Shown here: piece after piece, positions 16,330 through 25,063 of the stretch
How positions within the stretch are numbered: the stretch's first letter is position 1
How the letters are laid out: the number at the start of each line of letters is the position of its first letter
Assembly (NCBI GenBank): GCA_963823495.1
Contig: CAWGLV010000001.1
Span: forward strand, 3,720,001-3,784,000
From: DATDAH01 sp963823495
GTDB lineage: Bacteria > Actinomycetota > Acidimicrobiia > Acidimicrobiales > DATDAH01
Reading direction: 5' to 3'
Length of the DNA: 64,000 nucleotides
Program-made: the position numbers and the translations under genes
Notes under the pieces: generated by a model
What the model was told of the DNA's origin: nothing
Databases searched by the model: none
Seen by the model: the letters and a program-made list of their open reading frames with translations, nothing else

Positions 16330-17748
16330 ATGCAGCGGAACTTCTGGACGGCGGCGCTCGGCGTGGTGACGGCCGTGACGGTCCTGGTGGCCGCGCCGGA
16401 CGCCGACGCGACCCAACCGACGGTCACCGACACCACGGCGCCCGCGGCAACGGCGCCTCCCACGACCGTCGCCGCGGCGATCGACCCGCCCCCGCCCGAC
16501 GTGACCCCACCCGTGGTCGGGGTGACCCGGAGCTCGGCCTACATCAGCCCCAACGGCGACGGCCGCCTCGACCGCCTGACGCTGAGGGTGACCGTGGACG
16601 AGCCGGTGACCCTGTCCGTCCTCGTGCACAACCCGGTCGGCGGCGGGCGAGCCGCCCTGGCCACCGACCTGTCGACCGGCCCGGGCACCGAGACCCTGGT
16701 CTGGCGTGGCCGGCTCCGGCGCGGCAACGGCACCTGGGGGCGGGCAGGCGACGGTCGGATGCTCATCGAGGTCGAGGCCACCGACGCCGCGACCAACCAC
16801 ACCACGGCGACCCGCTCGGTCGTGGTCGACACCCGGGCGCCGACGGTCCGCGCGAACCGGGTGACCCCCGAGCCGTGGACCGGCCGCGGCCTGCTCACCC
16901 AACAGTTCTCACTGGCCGACCCCTCCCGGCCCCTCAGGGTGTGGACCCGGGTCCTCCAGGACGGCCGGGTCATCGACCAGACCCCGCCCCGCCGTCGGCC
17001 GGCCAACACCCACAGCATCGGCTGGCACCCCGACCGCCGCGGCCGGATCCTGCCCATCGGCCTCTACCAGGCCGAGGTCGTCGTCCGCGACGCCGCCGGC
17101 AACATCCGACGCTCCACCCTCGTCCCGTTCCGGGTCCACCGGTCGGTCACCACCCGGATCCTGCGCCAGATCCACGGTGCCGGTCGTCGCGTCGCGATCA
17201 CCATCGACGACTGCACGGATCGCCACGCCTGGAGCTCCATGCTCCGCACGCTCGACCGCATGAACGCCGGGGCGACGTTCTTCTGCGACAGCCGTTACGT
17301 GCGCGGCTACGCCGACCTCGCCCGACGGACGGTGGCCACCGACCGGGTGAGCATCGGTTCCCACGCCAGCGATCACGTCGATCTGCGCACCGTCGGCTAC
17401 ACGGGCACGCTCTACCGCCTCCTCGGCGACGAGGCGACCTGGTGGGACGTGGCCCGCTCGACCCCGGCCCCCTGGTTCCGGCCCCCGTACGGCGGCTACA
17501 ACAGCACCGTCCTGGCCGCCGCCGGGCGCGTCTCCTACGCCTACACGGTCCTCTGGGACGTGGATCCCCGTGACTGGGAGGTCGGCGACGCAGGCACGGT
17601 GATCAGCCGGGTCCTCAGCGGCGCCAAGGGCGGATCGATCATCCTCCTGCACACCAGGAGCCACTCGGCCCGAGCTCTGCCGACCATCATCGCCGGGCTG
17701 CGGGCCCGGGGCCTCCGACCCGTCGGCCTACCCGAGATGATGGGCTGA
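16330..17748 (+). CDS. Secreted NodB-type polysaccharide deacetylase with an Ig-like domain
   Basis: A 472-residue exported carbohydrate esterase 4-like protein. An N-terminal signal peptide (about 1-28) is followed by a Thr/Pro-rich linker, an Ig-like region starting with ISPNGDG near 72-78 (a FlgD/adhesin-like motif), and a C-terminal NodB domain. Metal and catalytic residues are Asp293-Asp294 (TIDDC), His345 and His349 (SHASDH), and the RPPYGG loop at 384-389. The usual TFDDG is changed to TIDDC. Likely acts on peptidoglycan or surface glycan at the cell wall. The ATG is preceded by GGAGCGG. It converges with msrA. Confidence 0.88.
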   Translation: MQRNFWTAALGVVTAVTVLVAAPDADATQPTVTDTTAPAATAPPTTVAAAIDPPPPDVTPPVVGVTRSSAYISPNGDGRLDRLTLRVTVDEPVTLSVLVHNPVGGGRAALATDLSTGPGTETLVWRGRLRRGNGTWGRAGDGRMLIEVEATDAATNHTTATRSVVVDTRAPTVRANRVTPEPWTGRGLLTQQFSLADPSRPLRVWTRVLQDGRVIDQTPPRRRPANTHSIGWHPDRRGRILPIGLYQAEVVVRDAAGNIRRSTLVPFRVHRSVTTRILRQIHGAGRRVAITIDDCTDRHAWSSMLRTLDRMNAGATFFCDSRYVRGYADLARRTVATDRVSIGSHASDHVDLRTVGYTGTLYRLLGDEATWWDVARSTPAPWFRPPYGGYNSTVLAAAGRVSYAYTVLWDVDPRDWEVGDAGTVISRVLSGAKGGSIILLHTRSHSARALPTIIAGLRARGLRPVGLPEMMG

Positions 17749-17760
17749 TCCCGACCGGCC

Positions 17761-18414
17761 TCAGTCCGCCGAGGCCACGCCCACAGGGCAGCTCACGCCG
17801 GTGCCACCCAGACCGCAGTAGCCGTTGGGCACCTTGGCCAGGTACTGCTGGTGGTAGTCCTCGGCGTAGTAGAAGGGCCCGGCCGGGCGGATCTCGGTGG
17901 TGATCTCACCGAACCCGGACTCGGTGAGAACCGACTGGAACCGGTCACGGGACGCGGTGGCCGCCGCCTGCTGGTCGGCATCGGCCGTGTACACCGCCGA
18001 GCGGTACTGGGTACCCCGGTCGTTGCCCTGGCGCATCCCCTGGGTCGGGTCATGACCCTCCCAGAAGACCTTCAGCACGGTGTCCAGGGTGACCAGAGCG
18101 GGGTCGAACACCACGAGCACGACCTCGGTGTGGCCGGTGAGCCCCGAGCACACCTCTTCGTAGGTGGGATTGGGGGTGGATCCGCCGGCATAGCCCACTG
18201 CGGTGGTCAACACCCCCGGCGTCTGCCAGAAGAGGCGCTCGGCTCCCCAGAAGCAGCCCATCCCCACCACGAGCTGCTCGCTGCCCTCCGGAAACGGGGG
18301 CACGATGGTCGAGCCGTCGACAAAGTGGGTCGGCGTCACCTCGAGGGGATCGGCGTGACCGGGCAGGGCCTCGGTCTCGGAGACGAGCTGGTCGTTCTTG
18401 GATCCGAAGAGCAT
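17761..18414 (-). CDS. msrA: Peptide methionine sulfoxide reductase MsrA
   Basis: Reduces methionine-S-sulfoxide in proteins or free methionine, using thioredoxin. The catalytic GCFWG with Cys54 is present, with conserved GYAGG, GHTE and YYAEDYHQQYL. Recycling Cys200 and Cys209 are in the C-terminal NGYCGLGGTGVSC. At 217 residues it is the long form of MsrA with an N-terminal extension of about 45 residues that is common in Actinomycetota. ATG start at 18414. It is a single gene facing the deacetylase and separated by 37 bp from the UPF0182 gene upstream. Confidence 0.96.
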   Translation of the reverse strand: MLFGSKNDQLVSETEALPGHADPLEVTPTHFVDGSTIVPPFPEGSEQLVVGMGCFWGAERLFWQTPGVLTTAVGYAGGSTPNPTYEEVCSGLTGHTEVVLVVFDPALVTLDTVLKVFWEGHDPTQGMRQGNDRGTQYRSAVYTADADQQAAATASRDRFQSVLTESGFGEITTEIRPAGPFYYAEDYHQQYLAKVPNGYCGLGGTGVSCPVGVASAD

Positions 18415-18451
18415 GACCGGTCCAACGCCGGTCGAGGCCCGAACGTTCCCC

Positions 18452-21415
18452 TCAGGCGGCGTCGGGGGGCACGGTCGTGGTCGTGGGCGAGCCGTTCGGA
18501 AGGCTCAGGTCGAGCGCCTGCTGGATCAGCGCCTGGGCCTGTTCGATGAGGTCCTGGTACTCGCCGAGGTCGCCCGCGGCCAAGGCCAGGTCGGCCCGCG
18601 TGAAGAGGTTCTCGGCCTGGGCCAGGAGGACCGCGACGTCCTGACTCGGGTCCGGGTCACCCCCGGGCGGGGTCTCATCGGGGGGCGTGTCGTCGGGTGG
18701 TGGGTCCTCGTCGCCGGGGCCCGTGGTGTCCTCGAGGGTCTCGGGGGCCTCGCCGAAGATCTCGATGAGCGCATCCCGGAGGGTGTCCCGCATCACGACC
18801 TGGTCGCCGAAGGCCACGATCACCTTGCGCAGGAGGGGCACCGCGGTCTCGCTCTCGGCCTGGGTGTAGAGGGGCCGGACGTAGAGGATCGACTGCTCCA
18901 CGGGGATCAACAACAGGTTGCCCTGCACGACTTGGGAGCCCTGCTGGTCGAGCAGGGTGATCTCGCTGGCGATCCGCTCGTCGCTCTGGATGTTCGAGCT
19001 GACGATCGCGGGGCCCGCGATGTCGGCGCTCTGCATCTCGAAGACCTCGATCTCGCCGTAGTTCTCCGGGTCGCTCTTGGCCACCATGAACGCGGTGAGC
19101 TCGCGGCGTTCGGTCTCTCCCGCGTTGGGCACGAACGAGCGCAGGATCAAGAAGTCCTCCTGCTCCTCGCCCGGGAGGCGCATGAGCAGGTACTGCGGAT
19201 CGATACGACGCTCGCGGACGGCCTCGACCTCTCCGGTGTCGGGGTTGGTCGTCTGGGTGACCTGGCCCGCGGTGGTGCCCGTACCGGGGTCCTGGGCCAC
19301 CACCCAACCTCCCGCCTGCTCGTAGAAGTTCTGGGCACCGTCGATGTGATAGCGGCCCCAGATGTTGGTCTGGACCCGGAAGAGGTCCTCGGGGTACCGG
19401 AGGTGGTCGCGCATCTCCATGGGCATCTCCCCGAGCGAGGAGAACAGCTCCGGGAAGGCCCGGTCGTAGGCCTCGGCGATGGGGTCCTCGTCGTCGACGA
19501 TGTAGAGCTCGACGGTCCCGTCGTAGGTGTCGACCACCGCTTTGACGGAGTTGCGGGCGTAGTTGAACCCGTGGTCGAGACCGCTGCCGGTCGGGAGCTG
19601 GCTGGTGTCGGCCCGTTGGGCGTAGGGGTACTGGGACGTGGTGGTGTAGGCGTCGAGCACGTACTGGATGCGACCGTCGATGATGACCGGGTAGGGGTCG
19701 GCGTCCCAGTGCAGGAAGGGGGCGAGGGCCGCCACCCGCTCCTCGAGGTCGCGGATGTAGATGATCCGGCTCTCGTCGGTGACGAAGTTGGAGATGAGGG
19801 GCTCCAGCTCACCGAAGCGCAGCGCGAGGGCCGCCCGTCGCACGAAGGAGCTCATGGCCACGCCACCCTCGCCGTCGTAGCGGCTGGTCACGGTCTCCCC
19901 GCCGGCGGTCTGGTAGTTGATCTCGTCGCGGCTGGTACCCACGATCGAATACCCGGAGAGGTTCTCGCCCACGTAGATCCCCGCCTGGTCGATGGCGAAG
20001 GTGTCGTCGTCGCTGGACACCGGGATGTCACCGACGACGAAGTCGGGGCGTCCCTCGGAGGTCACCGCGTTCGCGGGAGCGACCGCCGCGCCGTAGCCGT
20101 GGGTGAAGGCCACCCGCTGGCCCTCCCACGACTGCTGGGGGATCCCCGAGGTGCTGAGCTCGCGGGCGGAGATCACGACCTGGGTGGTCTCCCCGTCGAT
20201 CTGATACCGGTCCACGTCCAGGTCGTTGAACCGGTAGAAGGGACGCTCGGCCTGCAGGTTCTGGTAGGTGTCGGTGACCACACCGGGGTCCAGCAGGCGG
20301 ATGTTCCGGACCGTCTCCTCGTTGTCCAGCAACTGCTCACCGGTGAGGTCCTCGTTGTAGTCGAAGGGCCGGGTGGTCACCTCCGACAGCCCCATGGCGG
20401 CCCGGGTGGCCTCGATGTTGCGGGCGATGTAGGGGGCTTCCCTGGAGGACTCGGCGGGTTCGACCCGGAGGTTCTGGATCACCGACGGGTAGATGCCCCC
20501 GACCACCACGGCCACGAATCCCCAGAGGCCGACGGCCAGGACCGGCAGGACCCAGCCCCGGCGCCAGATGTTCACGATCAGCAGGACGACCGACAGGCCG
20601 GCGATCATCAGCAGCAGGTAGGTGGCCGGTAGCTGCGCCTTCACGTCGGTGTAGAGCGCGCCGTCGACGGTGCCCCGGGTGGAGAGGGTCAGCTCGTAGC
20701 GCTGCAGCCAGTAGTCCACGATCTTGACCAGCGCCAGCAGAGCCAGCAGCACCGAGAGGTGCGCCTTCACCTGGGGGGTCACGTGGGGTCCGGGGTTCTG
20801 CACGCGGATGCCGCCGTTGAGGTAGTGGGCGACGGCGGTGACGATGAGGATGATGGCCAGTGCGGCGAAGAGCCAGGACACCACGAACGACAGGAACGGG
20901 AGTTGGAAGACGTAGAAGCCGATGTCGGTGTGGAACTGCGGGTCGTCGACGCCGAAGTCGACCCGGTTGGTGAAGAGCAGCCACGAGTTCCACTGGCCGG
21001 AGACGCCCGCGCCCGCGATCAGGGCGAACAGGAGGCAGACCCCGGCCCGGATCCAGCCCGTGCGCTCGTCCACGACCTCGTGGTAGCGCCGTAGCAGCTC
21101 CTCCTCGGGGCCCATGGGCCGGAAACGGGGGGCGAGGCGGTCGGCGATGACCAGGTTGGCCCAACAGAGGGCGAAGAAGACCCCGATGAAGATCACCGCG
21201 AGGCTGACCTTGGCCCCCAGGATCGTGCGGAACGTATCCTCCTTGCCGAGGGACTCGAACCAGAGGTAGTCCGTGTAGAAGCCGGCGATGCCCCGCAAGG
21301 ACGTGATGAGCACGAACAGGCCGACGGCGGCGAGGACGAGGACGACGCGGCCCCGGGACGACAGACGTCGCTTCCGTGGCCGGCGAGGTGGAGGCATGTC
21401 CGAGGGGGCCCGCAT
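18452..21415 (-). CDS. UPF0182-family large membrane protein
   Basis: A 987-residue member of UPF0182 (COG1615), an actinobacterial/cyanobacterial family of unknown function. The first about 340 residues contain around seven transmembrane helices (for example VVLVLAAVGLFVLITSL and FIGVFFALCWANLVIA), followed by a large extracytoplasmic domain with NWSDAADL-unrelated conserved segments such as WNSWLLFTNRVDFGVDDP and YIRDLEERVAALAPFLHWD. The tail (about 885-987) is acidic and Pro-rich, then a helical hairpin and a Thr-rich end. ATG at 21415, with another Met six codons later. It forms a tandem with the coiled-coil gene upstream (20 bp gap). Function not assigned. Confidence 0.93.
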   Translation of the reverse strand: MRAPSDMPPPRRPRKRRLSSRGRVVLVLAAVGLFVLITSLRGIAGFYTDYLWFESLGKEDTFRTILGAKVSLAVIFIGVFFALCWANLVIADRLAPRFRPMGPEEELLRRYHEVVDERTGWIRAGVCLLFALIAGAGVSGQWNSWLLFTNRVDFGVDDPQFHTDIGFYVFQLPFLSFVVSWLFAALAIILIVTAVAHYLNGGIRVQNPGPHVTPQVKAHLSVLLALLALVKIVDYWLQRYELTLSTRGTVDGALYTDVKAQLPATYLLLMIAGLSVVLLIVNIWRRGWVLPVLAVGLWGFVAVVVGGIYPSVIQNLRVEPAESSREAPYIARNIEATRAAMGLSEVTTRPFDYNEDLTGEQLLDNEETVRNIRLLDPGVVTDTYQNLQAERPFYRFNDLDVDRYQIDGETTQVVISARELSTSGIPQQSWEGQRVAFTHGYGAAVAPANAVTSEGRPDFVVGDIPVSSDDDTFAIDQAGIYVGENLSGYSIVGTSRDEINYQTAGGETVTSRYDGEGGVAMSSFVRRAALALRFGELEPLISNFVTDESRIIYIRDLEERVAALAPFLHWDADPYPVIIDGRIQYVLDAYTTTSQYPYAQRADTSQLPTGSGLDHGFNYARNSVKAVVDTYDGTVELYIVDDEDPIAEAYDRAFPELFSSLGEMPMEMRDHLRYPEDLFRVQTNIWGRYHIDGAQNFYEQAGGWVVAQDPGTGTTAGQVTQTTNPDTGEVEAVRERRIDPQYLLMRLPGEEQEDFLILRSFVPNAGETERRELTAFMVAKSDPENYGEIEVFEMQSADIAGPAIVSSNIQSDERIASEITLLDQQGSQVVQGNLLLIPVEQSILYVRPLYTQAESETAVPLLRKVIVAFGDQVVMRDTLRDALIEIFGEAPETLEDTTGPGDEDPPPDDTPPDETPPGGDPDPSQDVAVLLAQAENLFTRADLALAAGDLGEYQDLIEQAQALIQQALDLSLPNGSPTTTTVPPDAA

Positions 21416-21435
21416 GGGAGGCGCAGCCTAGTGAG

Positions 21436-22869
21436 CTAACGGCCCAGGACTTCGGCGGCCACCTCCGAGGCCATCGGCAGGATGCGGTCGGTGCGCCAGC
21501 CGCGGAACGCCTCCCGCACCGGACGGGCACGATCGACCTCACCGCTCACCGGTGCTCCGGGTGCCGGCTTCCGCTCGATGTCGGCCCGCACGCCGTCGGT
21601 CACCGCACCGGCCAGCCTCGCCGCGAGGTCGGCCACGTCGCTCTCGGTGCCGGCGCCTGAGTCCTGTGCCGCCTCCCTCAGGCAGGGGTCGATCGCCGTG
21701 GCCAGGCGGACCACCCAGGCGTCGGCGTCGCCGAGGAGGTCCACCATGGTGCTCTGGGCCTTGCGGTCCTGGCGCAGCCGGTCCAGGACCTGGTTCTGCT
21801 CGTCGGCCAGCGCCCGCCGGAGCCGGCGGGCCAGGTCGTCGGCCAGGGCTTCGGTCGGGTCGGGGGACTCCTCACCGCCCGGGGCGGCTTCTATGGCCTC
21901 GATGACATCGACGGGTGCCTCGGGCTCCCCCGCCCGGAGGCGATCGAACAGCGGCAGGGTCAGCGCCTCGTCCGCCGTGGCCGCCGGCTGCGGGACCGCG
22001 GCAGCCTCCGGCTCCGATGTGGGCTCCGGCTCCGGTGTGGGCTCCGGCTCGGGCTCCGGCTCGGGCTCGGGCTCCGGTGTGGGCTCCGGCTCCGGCTCGG
22101 GCTCCGGCTCGGGCTCCGGCTCGGGCTCCTCGGCGGCGACGGATTCGGGCCGCGCCGTGGAGGCCGCCTCGTCGCCCTCCGGTCCGAGCAGCCGCATCTC
22201 CTCGAAGGCGGCCAGGGTCGGCTCGACCTCGACCAGGAGCGGCAGATCGTCCCCACCGTCGACCTCTTCGGCGCCGCCGCCCGACCCAACCGAGCGCTCG
22301 GCGGCCGTGGGCGGATCCAGGATGGGCAGGCCCGCCACCCGGGCGGCGTCGATCTCGGCCTCGATGGCGTGCAATTCCTCGGGGGTCACCTCCTCGACGT
22401 CGGGCCCCAGCCGGCGACCCGCCCGCTCCGCCGCCGCCTGGGCCGCGGGCAGGGCCACCCCCAGCTCGGCCGTCGCCTCCTCCACGGTGACGCCGACGAC
22501 CTCGTAGGCCTCCAGGAGGCGCTCACGGCCGACCCGGAGCTGCTCGATCTGGCGACGCAGCACCTTGCGGCGGCGGACGAGGTCCTCGAGGATCCGTCGC
22601 CGCACGGTCTGGGCCTCGTTCACCATCCGACGGCCACGACGCCTGGCCTCCTCGAGCTCGGCCGTCGCGTCGGCCCGGGCCTCGGCCAGCTCGGCCTCCA
22701 GCGCGACGACGACGGTCCGCAACTCGCCTTCGCGTTCCTGGGACTGCCGAAGGGCGCCGACCGCATCGGCCAGCAGGTCCTGCACGGCCTCGGGATCCAG
22801 GCCCCGGAAGCTGTGGGGCAGCTCGATGTCGAGGTAACGGTCGGCGTCCGGCACCTCGGGATCGGTCAC
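21436..22869 (-). CDS. DivIVA-like coiled-coil protein with Glu-Pro repeats
   Basis: A 477-residue cytoplasmic protein. The N-terminus (DIELPHSFRGLDPEAVQDLLADAVGAL, about 12-38) resembles the DivIVA/GpsB start, followed by a long coiled coil (about 40-125) rich in Glu, Arg and Ala. Residues about 245-290 are a Glu-Pro repeat (EPEP and TPEPEP units), and the C-terminal half is helical and acidic. Such proteins organise cell poles or division sites in Actinomycetota; this assignment is by analogy. The start is the GTG at 22869, since the extra frame upstream is Arg/Thr-rich non-coding sequence. It precedes the UPF0182 gene. Confidence 0.72.
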   Translation of the reverse strand: MTDPEVPDADRYLDIELPHSFRGLDPEAVQDLLADAVGALRQSQEREGELRTVVVALEAELAEARADATAELEEARRRGRRMVNEAQTVRRRILEDLVRRRKVLRRQIEQLRVGRERLLEAYEVVGVTVEEATAELGVALPAAQAAAERAGRRLGPDVEEVTPEELHAIEAEIDAARVAGLPILDPPTAAERSVGSGGGAEEVDGGDDLPLLVEVEPTLAAFEEMRLLGPEGDEAASTARPESVAAEEPEPEPEPEPEPEPEPTPEPEPEPEPEPEPTPEPEPTSEPEAAAVPQPAATADEALTLPLFDRLRAGEPEAPVDVIEAIEAAPGGEESPDPTEALADDLARRLRRALADEQNQVLDRLRQDRKAQSTMVDLLGDADAWVVRLATAIDPCLREAAQDSGAGTESDVADLAARLAGAVTDGVRADIERKPAPGAPVSGEVDRARPVREAFRGWRTDRILPMASEVAAEVLGR

Positions 22870-22994
22870 CCGGCTGATCGTAGAGGCGACGCACGCTGTC
22901 GGCCGGGTCGATGCGGGCCGCCGGGTCCCGGCCCACGGCCCCGTTCGCACCCTCTCCGCCCGCTCGAAGCGGGCAGGAGCAGCGGAACCGGCGG

Positions 22995-24116
22995 TCAGGC
23001 CGGCGCAGGAACCGCGAGGCCCGTGGCGTCGGCGCCGAGCTCGTCGAGGGCCTCCAGGGCGTCCTGGAGCGTGGCGACCGGCACGATCCGCAGGTCGTCG
23101 CCGACCCGGCGGGCCGCCTGTTCCTCCTCGCCCGCCGGGACCAGGAAGAGCTCGGCGCCGGCACGTTCCGCGACCAACGCCTTGAAGTCCACACCGCCGA
23201 CCGGACCCACCCGGCCCAGGCCGTCGATCGTGCCCGTGACCGCGACGTCGACGCCGTTGGTGATGTCGCCCGGGGTCAGGACGTCGAGCACGGCCAGGGT
23301 GAAGGCCAGGCCGGCCGACGGGCCTCGGACCGTTCCCGGATCGATGACCACGTCGAACGGGTAGTCCAACTCGAGGTCCCGCGTGCGCAGGCCCGCCACC
23401 CCGAGGAACGGCTCGGTCGGGGCGTCGGGGAAGGGTCCCAGCTCGACGGTCACCTGGCGACGGGGACCGTCCTCGGGCTCCACCACCAGCGCCAGATCAT
23501 CGCCGGGATCCCGGGCGTCGATCTCGGTGACCAGGTCCTCGACCCGATCGACCGCCCGCCCCGCGGCCCGGACCACGGTGTCACCGGGCTCGACGAGCCC
23601 GTCGGCGGGCGCATCGGGCACGACGTCGGCGACCGTCGCCCCGGTGCCGGAGACCACGTCGTGACCCAGGTGCTCGAGGGCGACCACGATCGCGGACTCC
23701 TCGGAGGCATCCATCAACTGCTGGTTCAGACGCTGGTTCTCCTCGGGAGACTGGCCACCGTCGACCTGCTCGGCCGGGACCAGCTCGATGTCGGGGGAGA
23801 GCTTGGCCTCCAGCCACTCGAAACCGTTGACCGGACGCAGGCTGAGGCTCACCGTCGTGAAGAGCAACTCGTCGCCGGCAGGGAAGGTCTCCGCGCCCTC
23901 GACGGTGATGGTCGGTTCGGTGGCCCGAGCGCTGCCCGGGGACAACGCGTAGTACGGCAGTTCCACGATGAGGGCGAACAGGGAGGCTGCGGCGACGAGC
24001 ACGCCGACGATCCCGAGCACCCACGGCCACCGGGCGCGTCGCTTCGACCCCACAGGCGGGGGCGGCCACGGATGATCCGGCGGGTCGACGGGTAGGGTCG
24101 CCGATGTCGTGTCCAC
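22995..24116 (-). CDS. YlbL-like Lon/PDZ-domain membrane serine protease
   Basis: A 373-residue protein with one N-terminal transmembrane helix (about 29-52), a PDZ domain (about 150-235, VVPDAPADGLVEPGDTVV) and a C-terminal Lon-protease-like domain. The Ser-Lys dyad is intact: Ser267 in GPSAGLAF and Lys312 in GGVDFKALV. In Bacillus subtilis YlbL family members act at the membrane in DNA-damage checkpoint recovery; the role here is inferred only from the family. The GTG start at 24116 lies inside the start region of the divergent small membrane-protein gene, leaving no room for a conventional leader. Confidence 0.88.
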   Translation of the reverse strand: MDTTSATLPVDPPDHPWPPPPVGSKRRARWPWVLGIVGVLVAAASLFALIVELPYYALSPGSARATEPTITVEGAETFPAGDELLFTTVSLSLRPVNGFEWLEAKLSPDIELVPAEQVDGGQSPEENQRLNQQLMDASEESAIVVALEHLGHDVVSGTGATVADVVPDAPADGLVEPGDTVVRAAGRAVDRVEDLVTEIDARDPGDDLALVVEPEDGPRRQVTVELGPFPDAPTEPFLGVAGLRTRDLELDYPFDVVIDPGTVRGPSAGLAFTLAVLDVLTPGDITNGVDVAVTGTIDGLGRVGPVGGVDFKALVAERAGAELFLVPAGEEEQAARRVGDDLRIVPVATLQDALEALDELGADATGLAVPAPA

Positions 24117-24429
24117 GGTGGTGCTGACCCTCGTGGTGGTAGGGGGCTCGATCGCTGTCGCGGCACGGCTCGCCGCCAGCGGGGAGCGCAAGCCTGCCAC
24201 GGAACCGTCCGGGTCCCACCGCGCCCCCCGGAGCAGGCGGCGTCGGGTCGCGCCGCCCGGCGGTCTCGTCGAGGTGGATCAGGTCCCGGCCCGACCGGGT
24301 CTCCTCGGTCGTCTACGCGCCGGGATCGCGCTGGTGGCGATCGTGGCGGTGATCGGTGCAGGCACCGCCCTCGGACTACTGGCCGGGGTGACCGTGCTCA
24401 GCCAGGCCCTGGAGGCCGCCGTCCAGTGA
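24109..24429 (+). CDS. Small membrane protein, unknown function
   Basis: A 106-residue protein with two hydrophobic segments: residues about 3-20 (TVVLTLVVVGGSIAVAAR) and about 70-98 (GIALVAIVAVIGAGTALGL). Between them is a basic stretch (RAPRSRRRR). GTG codons at 24109, 24118 and 24121 are all possible starts; the first overlaps the start of the divergent YlbL-like gene by 8 bp. Codon bias and the two clean helices argue that it is real. Its position suggests it might be the partner of the protease, but there is no family evidence. Confidence 0.65.
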   Translation: MSTVVLTLVVVGGSIAVAARLAASGERKPATEPSGSHRAPRSRRRRVAPPGGLVEVDQVPARPGLLGRLRAGIALVAIVAVIGAGTALGLLAGVTVLSQALEAAVQ

Positions 24430-24443
24430 CACCCCGGTGGGGA

Positions 24444-24992
24444 CTACCTCCCGAACAGGCCCCGGCGGGCACCACCGACACCGGCATCGACCTCGTCGCT
24501 GTCGACCGGCTCGGGGGCGTCGAAGGCCACCTCGCCCGTCGGGGCCGGCAGCGCGTCGATGACCGACGGGTCCGCCAGCGACGGCGGGGCCACGAAGGAG
24601 GGCACCGGCTCAGCCTCCGCACCGAGGTCCGCACCGGGCTCGGCCGGCTCCTCGAGGGGTTCGGGCTCGGTCCAGGCCTGGGCGTCGAACGCCGGGGCTT
24701 CGAACCCGGCCACCGGGGCCGGGGCGTCGAACCCGGCGCCGGGGTCGGCCGAGAACCCGTGGTCACGGCCCGCGAACGGCGGCGCGACCGGCGTGTCGGC
24801 CGGCACCCCACCGGGGCCGATCTCGACCTTGAAGTAGGGACGGAAGTCGAAGTTGACCTCCTCCATCTTGAAGATGCGGGCTCCGTCGACGCCGTCGCCG
24901 TTGCGAAGCCGCTCCACGAACCGGACCGCCTCGTCGAGCTCGTCAGCCTGGTGATACCCGGGCTGGCCATCCGCCGTGCGGTAGATCACCAT
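24444..24992 (-). CDS. Conserved hypothetical protein with Pro/Ala-rich tail
   Basis: A 182-residue protein. The N-terminal about 60 residues (MVIYRTADGQPGYHQADE, then FVERLRNGDGVDGARIFKMEEVNFDFRPYFKVEI in parts) look like a small folded domain; the rest is Ala/Pro/Glu-rich and probably disordered, ending in a basic GLFGR. The ATG at 24992 is used; a TTG nine bases upstream has an AAGGAG at better spacing and may be the true start. It is divergent from the HEAT-repeat gene at 25064. No known function; the pattern occurs in uncharacterised actinobacterial proteins as far as I can recall. Confidence 0.75.
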   Translation of the reverse strand: MVIYRTADGQPGYHQADELDEAVRFVERLRNGDGVDGARIFKMEEVNFDFRPYFKVEIGPGGVPADTPVAPPFAGRDHGFSADPGAGFDAPAPVAGFEAPAFDAQAWTEPEPLEEPAEPGADLGAEAEPVPSFVAPPSLADPSVIDALPAPTGEVAFDAPEPVDSDEVDAGVGGARRGLFGR

Positions 24993-25063
24993 GTGTGACA
25001 AGGCCTTCTCCTTCTCGTGTGCCTGCACCGATCCGTCGGCCGGGAGCCGACGGACTTGAGCCG

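Noticed and set aside
18398..20632. 744-codon open frame on the plus strand
   Set aside because: Antisense shadow of the UPF0182 gene; high GC makes stops rare.
22017..22132. CRISPR or regulatory repeat array
   Set aside because: The hexamers are continuous, in frame and code for Glu-Pro; there are no spacers.
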